The notes under the pieces were generated by a model, which was given only the letters and a program-made list of their open reading frames with translations, made no database searches and was not told the origin of the DNA. From the NCBI RefSeq assembly GCF_945605565.1, contig NZ_OX216966.1:4766001-4830000 (forward strand): a stretch of DNA of 64,000 bases. The letters are read 5' to 3'. Positions 8,979 through 15,570 of this stretch are shown here, piece after piece. The stretch comes from Paenibacillus dendritiformis (lineage in GTDB: Bacteria > Bacillota > Bacilli > Paenibacillales > Paenibacillaceae). Position numbers and translations under genes: made by a program. Positions within the stretch are counted from its first letter, which is position 1, and each line of letters opens with the position of its first letter.

Positions 8979-9590
8979 GTGATTCATGTAGGAATTTTAC
9001 TGTATAACGACGTAGAGGTACTTGATTTCGCAGGGCCATTTGAAGTCTTCGCCGTAACGGAGCAGACGCTGAACTCTACAGCCAGTCCTTTTCTCGTGCA
9101 AACCGTGTCAGAAGACGGCAAGCTGGTAACCGCGCGGAACGGGTTAAAAGTACAGCCCGATTACAGCTATGACCATGCACCTCGCTTCGATATTCTCATC
9201 GTGCCCGGCGGCCCGGGAAGCCGGACAGAAATGTATAACAAGACGACGATTCAATGGGTGCAGAATCGCATGGATGAGGTAAATATTATGGCCTCAGTCT
9301 GCACCGGGGCCTTAATCTTGGCAGAAGCCGGATTGCTCGACGGCAAGACCGTAACAACCCATTGGAATTCCTACGATCGGTTGGAAAATGACTACCCTAA
9401 CCTGACGGTGAAGCGAGACGTCAAATATGTCGATGAAGGCAATATCGTCACATCCGGCGGCATCTCGGCGGGCATTAATATGTCCTTCCATCTCGTCAGC
9501 CGGCTGCTGGGCAAGGACGTTGCCGAACGCACGGCCAAAAGAATGGAGTATGATATTGATTTATCGAATGAGCCGGAAAAAACATCATAA
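8979..9590 (+). CDS. DJ-1/PfpI family protein
   Basis: 203 residues forming one class-I glutamine-amidotransferase-like domain. The nucleophile elbow is SVCTGALILAEAG with the reactive Cys, preceded by DILIVPGGPGSR and followed by HWNSYDRL, in the pattern of isonitrile hydratase/AraC-N-terminal type DJ-1 proteins rather than PfpI proteases. It starts with GTG (8979) behind AAAGGAGG. Members act as isonitrile hydratases, glyoxalase-like or stress proteins; the precise activity cannot be read from the sequence. It stands alone, with a terminator about 125 bases downstream. Confidence 0.88.
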   Translation: MIHVGILLYNDVEVLDFAGPFEVFAVTEQTLNSTASPFLVQTVSEDGKLVTARNGLKVQPDYSYDHAPRFDILIVPGGPGSRTEMYNKTTIQWVQNRMDEVNIMASVCTGALILAEAGLLDGKTVTTHWNSYDRLENDYPNLTVKRDVKYVDEGNIVTSGGISAGINMSFHLVSRLLGKDVAERTAKRMEYDIDLSNEPEKTS

Positions 9591-9712
9591 AGCAGATCTA
9601 ACTTGATGAGGTTAAAACAGAGACAATGCCAGAATCAACCCTGCTCATCGCTCCATTGAAAAGAACTGGCGTTAACACCGCACGACTTTTGGACTGCCTG
9701 GTTAGATAATGG

Positions 9713-9752
9713 AAAAGCCCCCGGCGGGATATATCCGCTTGTGGGGCTTTGC
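9713..9752 (+). terminator. Probable terminator after the DJ-1/PfpI gene
   Basis: Hairpin AAAGCCCC ... GGGGCTTT with an inner inverted pair GCGG/CCGC. The T run after it is short. It lies 123 bases past the stop, so it ends transcription of that gene or of a decayed gene in the gap. Confidence 0.6.
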
Positions 9753-9832
9753 CTTCACCGCATGCTTATATTCATGAAGAGCAACTCCCTGGAGACCAAG
9801 TAAATGCATCCGCGCTAACCTTTATTCGCACT

Positions 9833-9901
9833 CTCCCCATCAGTCAGGACAGACGCATATGGGTTTATTCCGCCCTATAATCATTCTCCCCATGCTTCAG
9901 G
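9833..9901 (+). repeat. Two degenerate copies of the CTCCCCAT..TCAGG intergenic repeat
   Basis: CTCCCCATCAGTCAGG (9833-9848) and CTCCCCATGCTTCAGG (9886-9901) lie 53 bases apart. They share the core of the repeat family seen at 41923-42178 and, inverted, at 43444-43818. The rest of the 9591-9947 gap holds a terminator and no credible gene. Confidence 0.5.
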
Positions 9902-9947
9902 AGCCCAAATACGTATGTGAGGCGTCGACTATCAGTTAAATCCCGTT

Positions 9948-10379
9948 TTATTCAACAGGGCCTTTTTCATATGACTTGCGGTCAGATACGCCAAGATACG
10001 ACTTCAATCCATCCTGAAGAATTCGCGAGAAATTAACATTCGCCTCTTCCGCAGCGTCGTTAAGCCATTTCGTAATGGTTAACGTTTTCTTGACAGCCTT
10101 CTGCGCCATATAGTCACGGAAGGGCGGCATCCATACGTCGACGAGAACAGCCGACTCGTTAGCATGGAGTCTAAGGTCAAGCGTACGGGTTGGTTCCGGA
10201 ATCACTTCTCCGTCTTGTTCCATCCCGTACAGATGGACCGCAAGACATTCTTTTGCCATACGAAACGCCTCTTCGTCGGTCTCCCCGCAAGAAAATGCTC
10301 CGGGTAAGTCCGGGAACCTCACGGAAATACCATCATCTGCATAATCGAAGATCGCAGCAAAGATATATCGGTCTTTCAT
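9948..10379 (-). CDS. HicB-family antitoxin, without a HicA partner
   Basis: 143 residues: an N-terminal partially degraded RNase-H-like HicB fold (AIFDYADDGISVRFPDLPGA, CGETDEEAFRMAKECL) and a C-terminal ribbon-helix-helix/Arc-like DNA-binding segment (KKTLTITKWLNDAAEEANVNFSRILQ). In hicAB systems HicB binds and neutralises the mRNA interferase HicA and represses the operon. The ATG at 10379 has AAGGGAG nine bases upstream. No 60-residue HicA-like frame is found on either side, so this copy is an orphan regulator or a leftover. Minus strand, with no gene upstream for 240 bases. Confidence 0.82.
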   Translation of the reverse strand: MKDRYIFAAIFDYADDGISVRFPDLPGAFSCGETDEEAFRMAKECLAVHLYGMEQDGEVIPEPTRTLDLRLHANESAVLVDVWMPPFRDYMAQKAVKKTLTITKWLNDAAEEANVNFSRILQDGLKSYLGVSDRKSYEKGPVE

Positions 10380-10526
10380 AATTTTCAACTCCCTTACTAT
10401 TATTCCATAACTCCTCTACTATATCGGAACTTATAAACTGCTGGTGAAAAATGAGGAGCCTGTTAATCGCTTAGATTTTAAGCTTCACAAGAAAGTGAAA
10501 AAAGGGGGATGATTTTTAATACAAAG

Positions 10527-10557
10527 AAACTCCATTTCGGTAATCAAAATGGAGTTT
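10527..10557 (-). terminator. Hairpin downstream of the serine hydrolase gene
   Basis: Inverted repeat AAACTCCATTT / AAAATGGAGTTT with an eight-base loop, about 65 bases past the stop at 10623 when read on the minus strand. The following U content is weak (TCTTTGTATT), so termination is probable, not certain. Confidence 0.55.
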
Positions 10558-10622
10558 GCGGGTAGCTTAAACAATTTATAGCTGGGCTACCTTGATCATG
10601 GTTAGCCTAGGCAAATATATAT

Positions 10623-11645
10623 TTAATCCAGTACAGCCGGGATAATGCCTTCCTTAATCAGTGTCCATCGATCACGCGGATTGATGCTGAATTCGGATGC
10701 AATGGCAACGACCAGTTCCTTTTCCGGAATGCAGCAAATGACATTACCGCCATCGCCTAGTGCCGAGTAGGCAAAAACTCCGTCCTCTTCGCGCAACCAC
10801 CATAGATACCCGTAATGATTGGGGTTCATCTCCGTTGACTGGTCAATCCATGTTCCCGAAATCACCTGGTGATGGTCCCACATGCCACGGTGCAGATACA
10901 AAACGCCAAACCGTGCCATATCCCGGGCAGTTAACGTAAGTCCCCACCCTCCCGTGGAGTTGCCTTGAGGATCCGTAACCCATCCTTTCACGTTTTTCCC
11001 GAATAAGTCGTCAAAGCCGAATGATTTCATTTCGAAATTCGGGATTTCTCTCATGCCGATCGGTTTACATAAATGTTGGTCGGCAAACTCACGGGCGCTT
11101 TTTCCGGTGCTGCGAGTGATAATGGCTGAAAGCAGGTGCGCCCCGGCGGTGGAATATTTGAAAGCTCCGATACTCCCTTTTTGGCCCAGTATATCCAGCG
11201 TATACTTTACCCAATCGGGTTGCATGCACAGCTTGTCCAACGGTTCATGCCAGTTCTCAAATGGATAGGGAGCCGTCATCGTGAGAAGATGGCGAATCGT
11301 GATGTCCCGCTTCTGCCCAACAGCGTCGGCGGCCACATACTCGGGGAAAAAATCAAGCACCTTCTGGTCAACATTTTGAATATATCCTGCATCTATGGCA
11401 ATCCCAATAAGGGCAGATAGGATGCTTTTCGTTACAGATGCAACATGATGCGTATCATCCGGGCCATAGCCATTAAAATATCTTTCATAAGCAATGTATC
11501 CTTTTCTCACTACCACAATGCCGTTTATATTGCTGTACTCGGATTTTATCGCAGGTTCAAGCCCTAACAGCTTGTCAGCGTCCATTTCTAAAGCTGCCGG
11601 GTCTGCGGCTTGCCATTCTGTCGTTGGCCAGTAACTTCTTTGCAT
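10623..11645 (-). CDS. Serine hydrolase, class C beta-lactamase/penicillin-binding-protein fold
   Basis: 340 residues. The SxxK nucleophile is in HHVASVTKSILSALIG, the YxN-equivalent Tyr is in FKYSTAGAHLLSAII, and the third motif region is in SALGDGGNVICC. No signal peptide is seen, so it is likely cytoplasmic, as is usual for esterase-type members of the family; resistance function should not be assumed. AGAGAGG precedes the ATG. It starts 23 bases after the MerR-type gene and both are on the minus strand, so the regulator probably controls it. Substrate unknown. Confidence 0.87.
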   Translation of the reverse strand: MQRSYWPTTEWQAADPAALEMDADKLLGLEPAIKSEYSNINGIVVVRKGYIAYERYFNGYGPDDTHHVASVTKSILSALIGIAIDAGYIQNVDQKVLDFFPEYVAADAVGQKRDITIRHLLTMTAPYPFENWHEPLDKLCMQPDWVKYTLDILGQKGSIGAFKYSTAGAHLLSAIITRSTGKSAREFADQHLCKPIGMREIPNFEMKSFGFDDLFGKNVKGWVTDPQGNSTGGWGLTLTARDMARFGVLYLHRGMWDHHQVISGTWIDQSTEMNPNHYGYLWWLREEDGVFAYSALGDGGNVICCIPEKELVVAIASEFSINPRDRWTLIKEGIIPAVLD

Positions 11646-11668
11646 GATAGGTACCTCTCTACAAGACG

Positions 11669-12490
11669 TTATTTTTTCTTTACAGGAAAATACACTTCGG
11701 TAACGATATCTTCAGGCACTACTTGATTGGGGTCGGTTACATACACTTCATATGGGGATTTCACCAATTCATAGCCTTCATTTTCTACCCATTCCCTCAG
11801 CCTGGCATATACCGATGTCAGTTCTGAGTATGAACCCTTTAACACAGATTTCGCACAAAGGCCTCCGGGGAAATCTCTCGTTCCCTTTACCGCTTCCGCT
11901 ACCGGGATGGCAAACTCTGTGTCGTTGCCGGCCGGATTGTATTCCGGGCTGTGATAAATCGTCATCGGCGCACCAAGCAGGGTGAGTTTTTCAGTAGCAA
12001 TTTTTGTATAGAGCCCGCTAAAATACGTTCCATATCCTGCAACATAGTCATCACTGCTCAGCATCTGCCGCATATAAAGGATATTCATTGGCCCGGTTTC
12101 AACAAGCTGCACCTCTATATGGTCAAGGTGTGACATCATTGGCATGCCCTTCTCTAAATTTGCAATATCGCGATTCATTTGATTTAGGGCATATGCGAAA
12201 GCATTTATCTTTTCCTGTACTTCCCTTCGCTTGCGATTCAGGGCAGAACGAAGCTTATCTTCTGATTGATCCTCTTCCCATTCCAAAATGTCTTTAATTT
12301 CTTCGAGAGAAAAATAATAAGATTTCAGACGGTTAATCAGGAGCATCTTTTTGAGTTGCCTGATGGAATAATACCGATAACCGTTTTCGGGATTAATCTC
12401 ATCAGGATGGATTAGCCCAATTTCAGCATAATATCGAAGCGTTTTTGTAGACACTCCGCATATCTTTGAGAATTCTCCAATCGATAGCAA
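11669..12490 (-). CDS. MerR-family regulator with GyrI-like effector domain
   Basis: 273 residues. N-terminal winged helix (SIGEFSKICGVSTKTLRYYAEIGLI, NGYRYYSIRQLKKMLLI), a dimerising coiled coil (about residues 75-115) and a C-terminal GyrI/BmrR-like small-molecule domain (about 125-273). Such proteins activate genes for multidrug tolerance by untwisting long-spacer promoters. The start is placed at a TTG (12490) since GGAGGTGA lies just upstream; the preceding ATG is upstream of that site. Gene order suggests it controls itself and the adjacent hydrolase gene. Confidence 0.87.
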   Translation of the reverse strand: MLSIGEFSKICGVSTKTLRYYAEIGLIHPDEINPENGYRYYSIRQLKKMLLINRLKSYYFSLEEIKDILEWEEDQSEDKLRSALNRKRREVQEKINAFAYALNQMNRDIANLEKGMPMMSHLDHIEVQLVETGPMNILYMRQMLSSDDYVAGYGTYFSGLYTKIATEKLTLLGAPMTIYHSPEYNPAGNDTEFAIPVAEAVKGTRDFPGGLCAKSVLKGSYSELTSVYARLREWVENEGYELVKSPYEVYVTDPNQVVPEDIVTEVYFPVKKK

Positions 12491-12589
12491 GAGGTCACCT
12501 CCATTCTTCATTTTTTACGGACGAAATGCTTTACATATCAATCTTATTCCATTTCACTGTACGCTTTACCCTACGGGCAAAGTCAACGG

Positions 12590-12627
12590 CAAAATAAAAA
12601 AGGAACCCAACGTTAACGTGGGTTTCC
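12590..12627 (-). terminator. Terminator for the phage-remnant genes
   Basis: Read on the minus strand, stem GGAAACCCA ... TGGGTTCC with an internal palindrome is followed by TTTTTTATTTT. It lies about 90 bases after the stop at 12717 and ends the small leftward cluster 13612-12717. Confidence 0.85.
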
Positions 12628-12716
12628 CTGCAAGGAGAGCCTTAACAGAAGTACTCGGTATTGATAATGCTGTACACCTGCCAAAACCACGCAAGCCGCG
12701 CACATCGAAAATAAAG

Positions 12717-13043
12717 TTAGTAAGTCACGGCTTCGACGAATTGAAAATTGTAGTCCATTGTCCAGTCGTGATGATCCCGAAGAAAATCGTAAAATGTTAA
12801 ATTCCGAAGGAAGTCGAGAACTCGTAATATAAGCGCCTGTTCGTCGGCTTCTTTACGTTTTAACAGCCCCAGCCATAATCCGGCCTTTGTGCTGGTATAT
12901 ACGTCACCTTCGTCCTTCTTGCACACATGATACATCCACATTACATTATTCTCGATAGCGACTAGGTAATCGTCTGCGACTAAATACCCGTTCAGATGGA
13001 TGATCTCATAGCCGAGATCCAGTTCTATGACCGCCTGTTTCAT
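12717..13043 (-). CDS. Hypothetical protein, phage-remnant cluster
   Basis: 108 residues, no signal peptide or membrane segment, acidic, with several Trp/Tyr/Phe residues. I do not recognise it. Its start overlaps the stop of the upstream gene by four bases (ATGA-type coupling), which supports a real compact operon of phage style. It is followed by a strong terminator. A phage origin is inferred from overlap, size and the neighbouring XRE repressor. Confidence 0.6.
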   Translation of the reverse strand: MKQAVIELDLGYEIIHLNGYLVADDYLVAIENNVMWMYHVCKKDEGDVYTSTKAGLWLGLLKRKEADEQALILRVLDFLRNLTFYDFLRDHHDWTMDYNFQFVEAVTY

Positions 13044-13381
13044 GCCGCGCTTACCTGCTCTATAATGAAACCGAGCTTCAACATTTGGTCGTATGTCACC
13101 GTACCTACTCCGGCAACCTCGTCGGCCAATGTCTGCGGTGCGATGCTGTGTATAACGCTCGGAAGGAATACCGGCCGTTTAACGCGTTTCTTATCGAAGC
13201 TGGACTTTGCCGGATCGGCCCACGGTACCTTCTCGCTGCGAATCATTAGCGCGTCGCTTTCTGCGGCTAGGTATTCCTCCCGGTCTACTTTGAGGACTAC
13301 GTTCAGCAATTCAGTCGTTCTCTCGCCCTTCGCAAGAAGTTGTGCGTCTCGTTGATTTATCGCCATATCCATCGTTTTCAT
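13040..13381 (-). CDS. Hypothetical protein, phage-remnant cluster
   Basis: 113 residues, soluble, begins MKTMDMAINQRDAQLLAKGE. Not recognised. GGAGGGAG lies ten bases upstream of ATG 13381, inside the tail of the preceding mini-gene, and the end overlaps the next gene by four bases. The tight overlaps suggest translational coupling. Likely a phage accessory or tail-associated protein, but nothing in the sequence proves that. Confidence 0.6.
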   Translation of the reverse strand: MKTMDMAINQRDAQLLAKGERTTELLNVVLKVDREEYLAAESDALMIRSEKVPWADPAKSSFDKKRVKRPVFLPSVIHSIAPQTLADEVAGVGTVTYDQMLKLGFIIEQVSAA

Positions 13382-13437
13382 GTCGTTACTCCCTCCTTAA
13401 TATTGATTTCCTCAACAATGTCGGTAATGGTCATCAT
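13378..13437 (-). CDS. Possible 19-codon mini-gene between two phage-remnant genes
   Basis: Begins MMTITDIVEE and ends in TGA overlapping the ATG of the next gene (ATGA). Its ATG pair overlaps the last codons of the TAG-interrupted gene. No clear ribosome site, so it may simply be a coupling leader or chance frame. Confidence 0.3.
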   Translation of the reverse strand: MMTITDIVEEINIKEGVTT

Positions 13438-13612
13438 AACGTTCAAGCTGCGTCTAATCCGTTTGCTTTCCGTACGCTTTCCGGTAACGCTGATTGACGG
13501 CCTCTACCTACGAATCAAGCGCCGCCTTGACGGACTGATTCGAGGCAAGCTCGTCCGTATCACTTCGATTGAGCTTATTAAGCTGTTTGACATAGCTTTG
13601 CACCATACACAT
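13412..13612 (-). pseudogene. Small phage-type gene interrupted by two in-frame TAG codons
   Basis: AAGGGGTG stands eight bases before ATG 13612. The frame reads MCMVQSYVKQLNKLNRSDTD... for 34 codons, meets TAG (13508-13510), continues VEAVNQRYRKAYGKQTD, meets a second TAG (13454-13456), then TQLERYDDHYRHC and TGA (13412-13414). The reading after each TAG is protein-like and ends exactly where the next frame begins. Both TAGs could derive from TGG (Trp) or CAG (Gln). The simplest view is a decayed gene; the first 34 codons may still be translated. No frameshift is needed. Function unknown. Confidence 0.55.
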
Positions 13613-13655
13613 GCGATTCACCCCTTATTGGCAATAGGAAACTAGCAGAAAAGTG

Positions 13656-13737
13656 TATACTTTTCCGAAAAAAAGAGTATAATTTTAACAGCAGTATACG
13701 CTTGAGGTTATATTAATAATATACGCTTATGGTCATA
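13656..13737. promoter_or_regulatory. Direct-repeat operator region upstream of the XRE repressor
   Basis: Two 25-bp-spaced direct repeats, TATACGCTTGAGGTTATA (13695-13712) and TATACGCTTATGGTCATA (13720-13737), share 15 of 18 bases. A third partial copy TATACTTTTC is at 13656. They lie between the rightward repressor gene and the leftward phage genes, the expected place for a Cro/CI operator. Confidence 0.6.
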
Positions 13738-13760
13738 ATATATCAAGGGGAAATTATAAA

Positions 13761-13985
13761 ATGTTGAAAATTAAGATCAAGCTCAAGGAAGTTTTGAAGG
13801 AAAGAGGACTTACCCAAATGGAGCTTTCTGAACTATCAGGAGTGGCGCAGGCTAGAATCTCAAAACTCTGTAGCGCAAATAGACAGGAGGTTAATTTAGA
13901 GATGTTAGAGAAGATTGCCCACGCCCTAAATATCAAAGATATATCTGTTCTATTGCAATTTGAAGAAACAGAAACAAACGATTAG
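13761..13985 (+). CDS. XRE/Cro-type repressor
   Basis: 74 residues, nearly all one helix-turn-helix domain: LKEVLKERGLTQMELSELSGVAQARISKLC, then LEMLEKIAHALNIK. AAGGGG precedes the ATG. Its size fits the single-domain regulators of defective prophages and toxin-antitoxin loci. It is divergent from the 13612-12717 cluster and probably represses that promoter and its own through the direct repeats just upstream. Base composition is more AT-rich than the surrounding core genes, consistent with acquired DNA. Confidence 0.85.
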   Translation: MLKIKIKLKEVLKERGLTQMELSELSGVAQARISKLCSANRQEVNLEMLEKIAHALNIKDISVLLQFEETETND

Positions 13986-14035
13986 AACAGAGACCAAATA
14001 AAGTAGACGTTTAAAAATCGATATGCTATGCTATC

Positions 14036-14158
14036 ATATAAATAGAAAAGGAGCCGTGCTCGAACACGACTCCAGTGCAATAGCCGCTTCAAAGGCGCTG
14101 GCTTTTATGGTGTTGGAAATAGACCGCTAACCTTTTCGCGAGGGCGGTCTATTTCTTT
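14036..14158 (+). ncRNA. Candidate type I antitoxin RNA (RatA-like arrangement)
   Basis: An AT-rich promoter-like stretch (about 14009-14040, -10 candidate TATCAT) precedes a short transcript region with no frame. It contains a perfect hairpin GGAGCCGTG...CACGACTCC-type dyad (14051-14073), a second dyad (AGCC...GGCT, about 14082-14103) and a strong terminator (14116-14155). The terminator and 3' end overlap the 3' end of the small toxin gene on the other strand, the same convergent overlap as in B. subtilis txpA/RatA. The RNA call is an inference from structure and arrangement. Confidence 0.6.
14116..14155. terminator. Bidirectional terminator shared by toxin and antitoxin transcripts
   Basis: Twelve-base perfect stem GAAATAGACCGC / GCGGTCTATTTC with a 16-base loop. 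U-rich on both strands (TTTCTTTG rightwards, TTTCC leftwards). Confidence 0.85.
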
Positions 14159-14248
14159 GTGTGCAGGTATATCAGCAGCGTCACGACAAAAATCAATAAC
14201 GCGATTCTCCATATTCCGAATTACGGATAGCGCTTTATATACACACAC
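14149..14248 (-). pseudogene. Frameshifted holin-like type I toxin gene
   Basis: GGAGGTG lies eight bases upstream of GTG 14248 and reads MCVYKALSV, the usual N-terminus of Paenibacillus/Bacillus holin-like type I toxins. Right there the frame breaks: the hydrophobic remainder FGIWRIALLIFVVTLLIYLH-TKK-TAG is in the +1 frame, ending at 14149. Loss of two bases near 14221 would explain it (expected ...SVMFG...). In the unbroken GTG frame the product would be hydrophilic and non-toxic. The ribosome site is also paired in a CTCCC/GGGAG hairpin (about 14257-14272), a typical toxin control feature. Confidence 0.65.
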
Positions 14249-14344
14249 TGGCATCACCTCCCTTACGGGAGATTAGCCGACCACCCACAAAGCCATTCTA
14301 TTGCATGGCAATTATACCGGTGAAAACCACCGAACAAAGAAACG

Positions 14345-14372
14345 GCCCCGCCAGCAACGGCAGGGCTTTTTC
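14345..14372. terminator. Hairpin downstream of spo0A
   Basis: On the minus strand GCCCTGCC pairs with GGCGGGGC (one G-U pair), about 155 bases past the spo0A stop; the plus strand gives the same stem with one mismatch and a TTTTT run. The remaining 14281-14525 sequence shows no gene I can support. Confidence 0.55.
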
Positions 14373-14525
14373 ACGTGCAGTCCCAACGATAATCCGAACA
14401 ATATCGACGAACGGGTTTAAAAAAGGGATTTCGAGAATTCTAACGATTGCATGTCTTTTGTTACGACACCGACAAGTTATCGAGCATAAACGTTCAAAAT
14501 CCCCCGCCAACCCCCACTACGCCTT

Positions 14526-15344
14526 TCACGACACCTTATGCTCAATCCGCAGCTTATCGGCAACCATCGCGATGAATTCGCTGTTGGTTGGCTTCGACTT
14601 GCTGATGTTGATCGTGTAGCCGAACAGGCGGCTGATGCTGTCGATGTTGCCGCGGGTCCAGGCCACCTCGATGGCATGGCGAATCGCGCGCTCGACGCGG
14701 GAAGGCGTCGTTTTGTATTTCTCGGCAATGGCCGGATACAGCGTTTTCGTGATGGAGCCGAGAATTTCGATGTTGTTGTACACCATCGTAATCGCTTCGC
14801 GCAAGTACTGATATCCTTTAATATGCGCCGGAACGCCGATTTCATGTATGATGGACGTAATATTTGCATCCAAATTCTTGGTCTTGCCCAATTGGACGAC
14901 ATTCGACTTCGAGGAGGTCATGTAGCTGCCGGCATTGGAGCCGCCTACGGACGGAGTCGAAGCGACGCCAGCCAGCTGCCGGATGCGGTTCGCCAGGATA
15001 TCCATGTCGAACGGCTTCAGGATATAATATGACGCGCCGAGCTGCACGGCACGCTGCGTAATGCTCTCCTGGCCGAATGCGGTCAGCATGATGATCTTCG
15101 GTTGCGGGGACAGATTCATACTGCGTAAACGTTCTAACACGCCCAGACCGTCCAGGTGAGGCATAATAATATCGAGAATGAGCACATCAGGCACCGCTCT
15201 CGTCTGTTCCAGGAATTGAAGCACCTCTTCGCCATTATAGGCGACACCGGTGACAACCATGTCTTCCTGTTCCGATAAAAAATCAGCTAATAAGTTCGTG
15301 AACTCTCGGTTGTCGTCCGCTAACAGTATTTCGATCTTTTGCAA
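14526..15344 (-). CDS. spo0A: Sporulation master response regulator Spo0A
   Basis: 272 residues. Receiver domain with acidic pocket LLADDN, phospho-acceptor Asp58 in [12 protein letters not shown] and Lys in YYILKPFD; a Gly/Ser-rich linker; and the C-terminal Spo0A DNA-binding domain (from about residue 150) with the recognition region [19 protein letters not shown] and the sigma-contact end [17 protein letters not shown]. Phosphorylated Spo0A binds 0A boxes and commits the cell to sporulation. Start at TTG 15344 because GGGAGG is eight bases upstream; an earlier in-frame TTG precedes that site. It is followed by a hairpin and preceded by a sigma-H promoter and three 0A boxes. Confidence 0.97.
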   Translation of the reverse strand: MQKIEILLADDNREFTNLLADFLSEQEDMVVTGVAYNGEEVLQFLEQTRAVPDVLILDIIMPHLDGLGVLERLRSMNLSPQPKIIMLTAFGQESITQRAVQLGASYYILKPFDMDILANRIRQLAGVASTPSVGGSNAGSYMTSSKSNVVQLGKTKNLDANITSIIHEIGVPAHIKGYQYLREAITMVYNNIEILGSITKTLYPAIAEKYKTTPSRVERAIRHAIEVAWTRGNIDSISRLFGYTINISKSKPTNSEFIAMVADKLRIEHKVS

Positions 15345-15417
15345 CTTCTGATCCTCCCTTGTCAAAGTTTAGCATTCCCGAACATTCATGTCGTTGGCTT
15401 TCCTCTACAAGAATAAC

Positions 15418-15446
15418 TTATTCGACACCAAGAATGAAATTCCTTC
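15418..15446 (-). promoter_or_regulatory. Sigma-H promoter of spo0A
   Basis: On the minus strand GAAGGAATT (15446-15438) matches the -35 consensus RNAGGAWWW at every position, then 11 bases, then GTCGAATAA (15426-15418) matches RNNGAATWW at every position. The -10 box is about 75 bases before the TTG start. B. subtilis spo0A also uses a sigma-H promoter. Confidence 0.85.
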
Positions 15447-15537
15447 TGTCGAAAACTTTTTTTCTTTATTTTTTTAGGAACATGATTTATAATGTATAGT
15501 TATTCATTTTTTCTACATCATTCGTATTCCTTCGACA
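15421..15537. promoter_or_regulatory. Three 0A boxes upstream of spo0A
   Basis: Exact TGTCGAA heptamers (either strand) at 15421-15427, 15447-15453 and 15531-15537. The first overlaps the sigma-H -10 box and the second abuts the -35 box, which suggests direct autoregulation by phosphorylated Spo0A. Confidence 0.75.
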
Positions 15538-15570
15538 TGCAAAAGGCGAATAAGCGCATAAAAAGAAGGC

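Noticed and set aside
9600..9710. Remnant of a gene 3' end (reading ...LLDCLVR-stop) after the DJ-1 gene
   Set aside because: Only about 25 codons of vague protein-like sequence; not enough to call a pseudogene.
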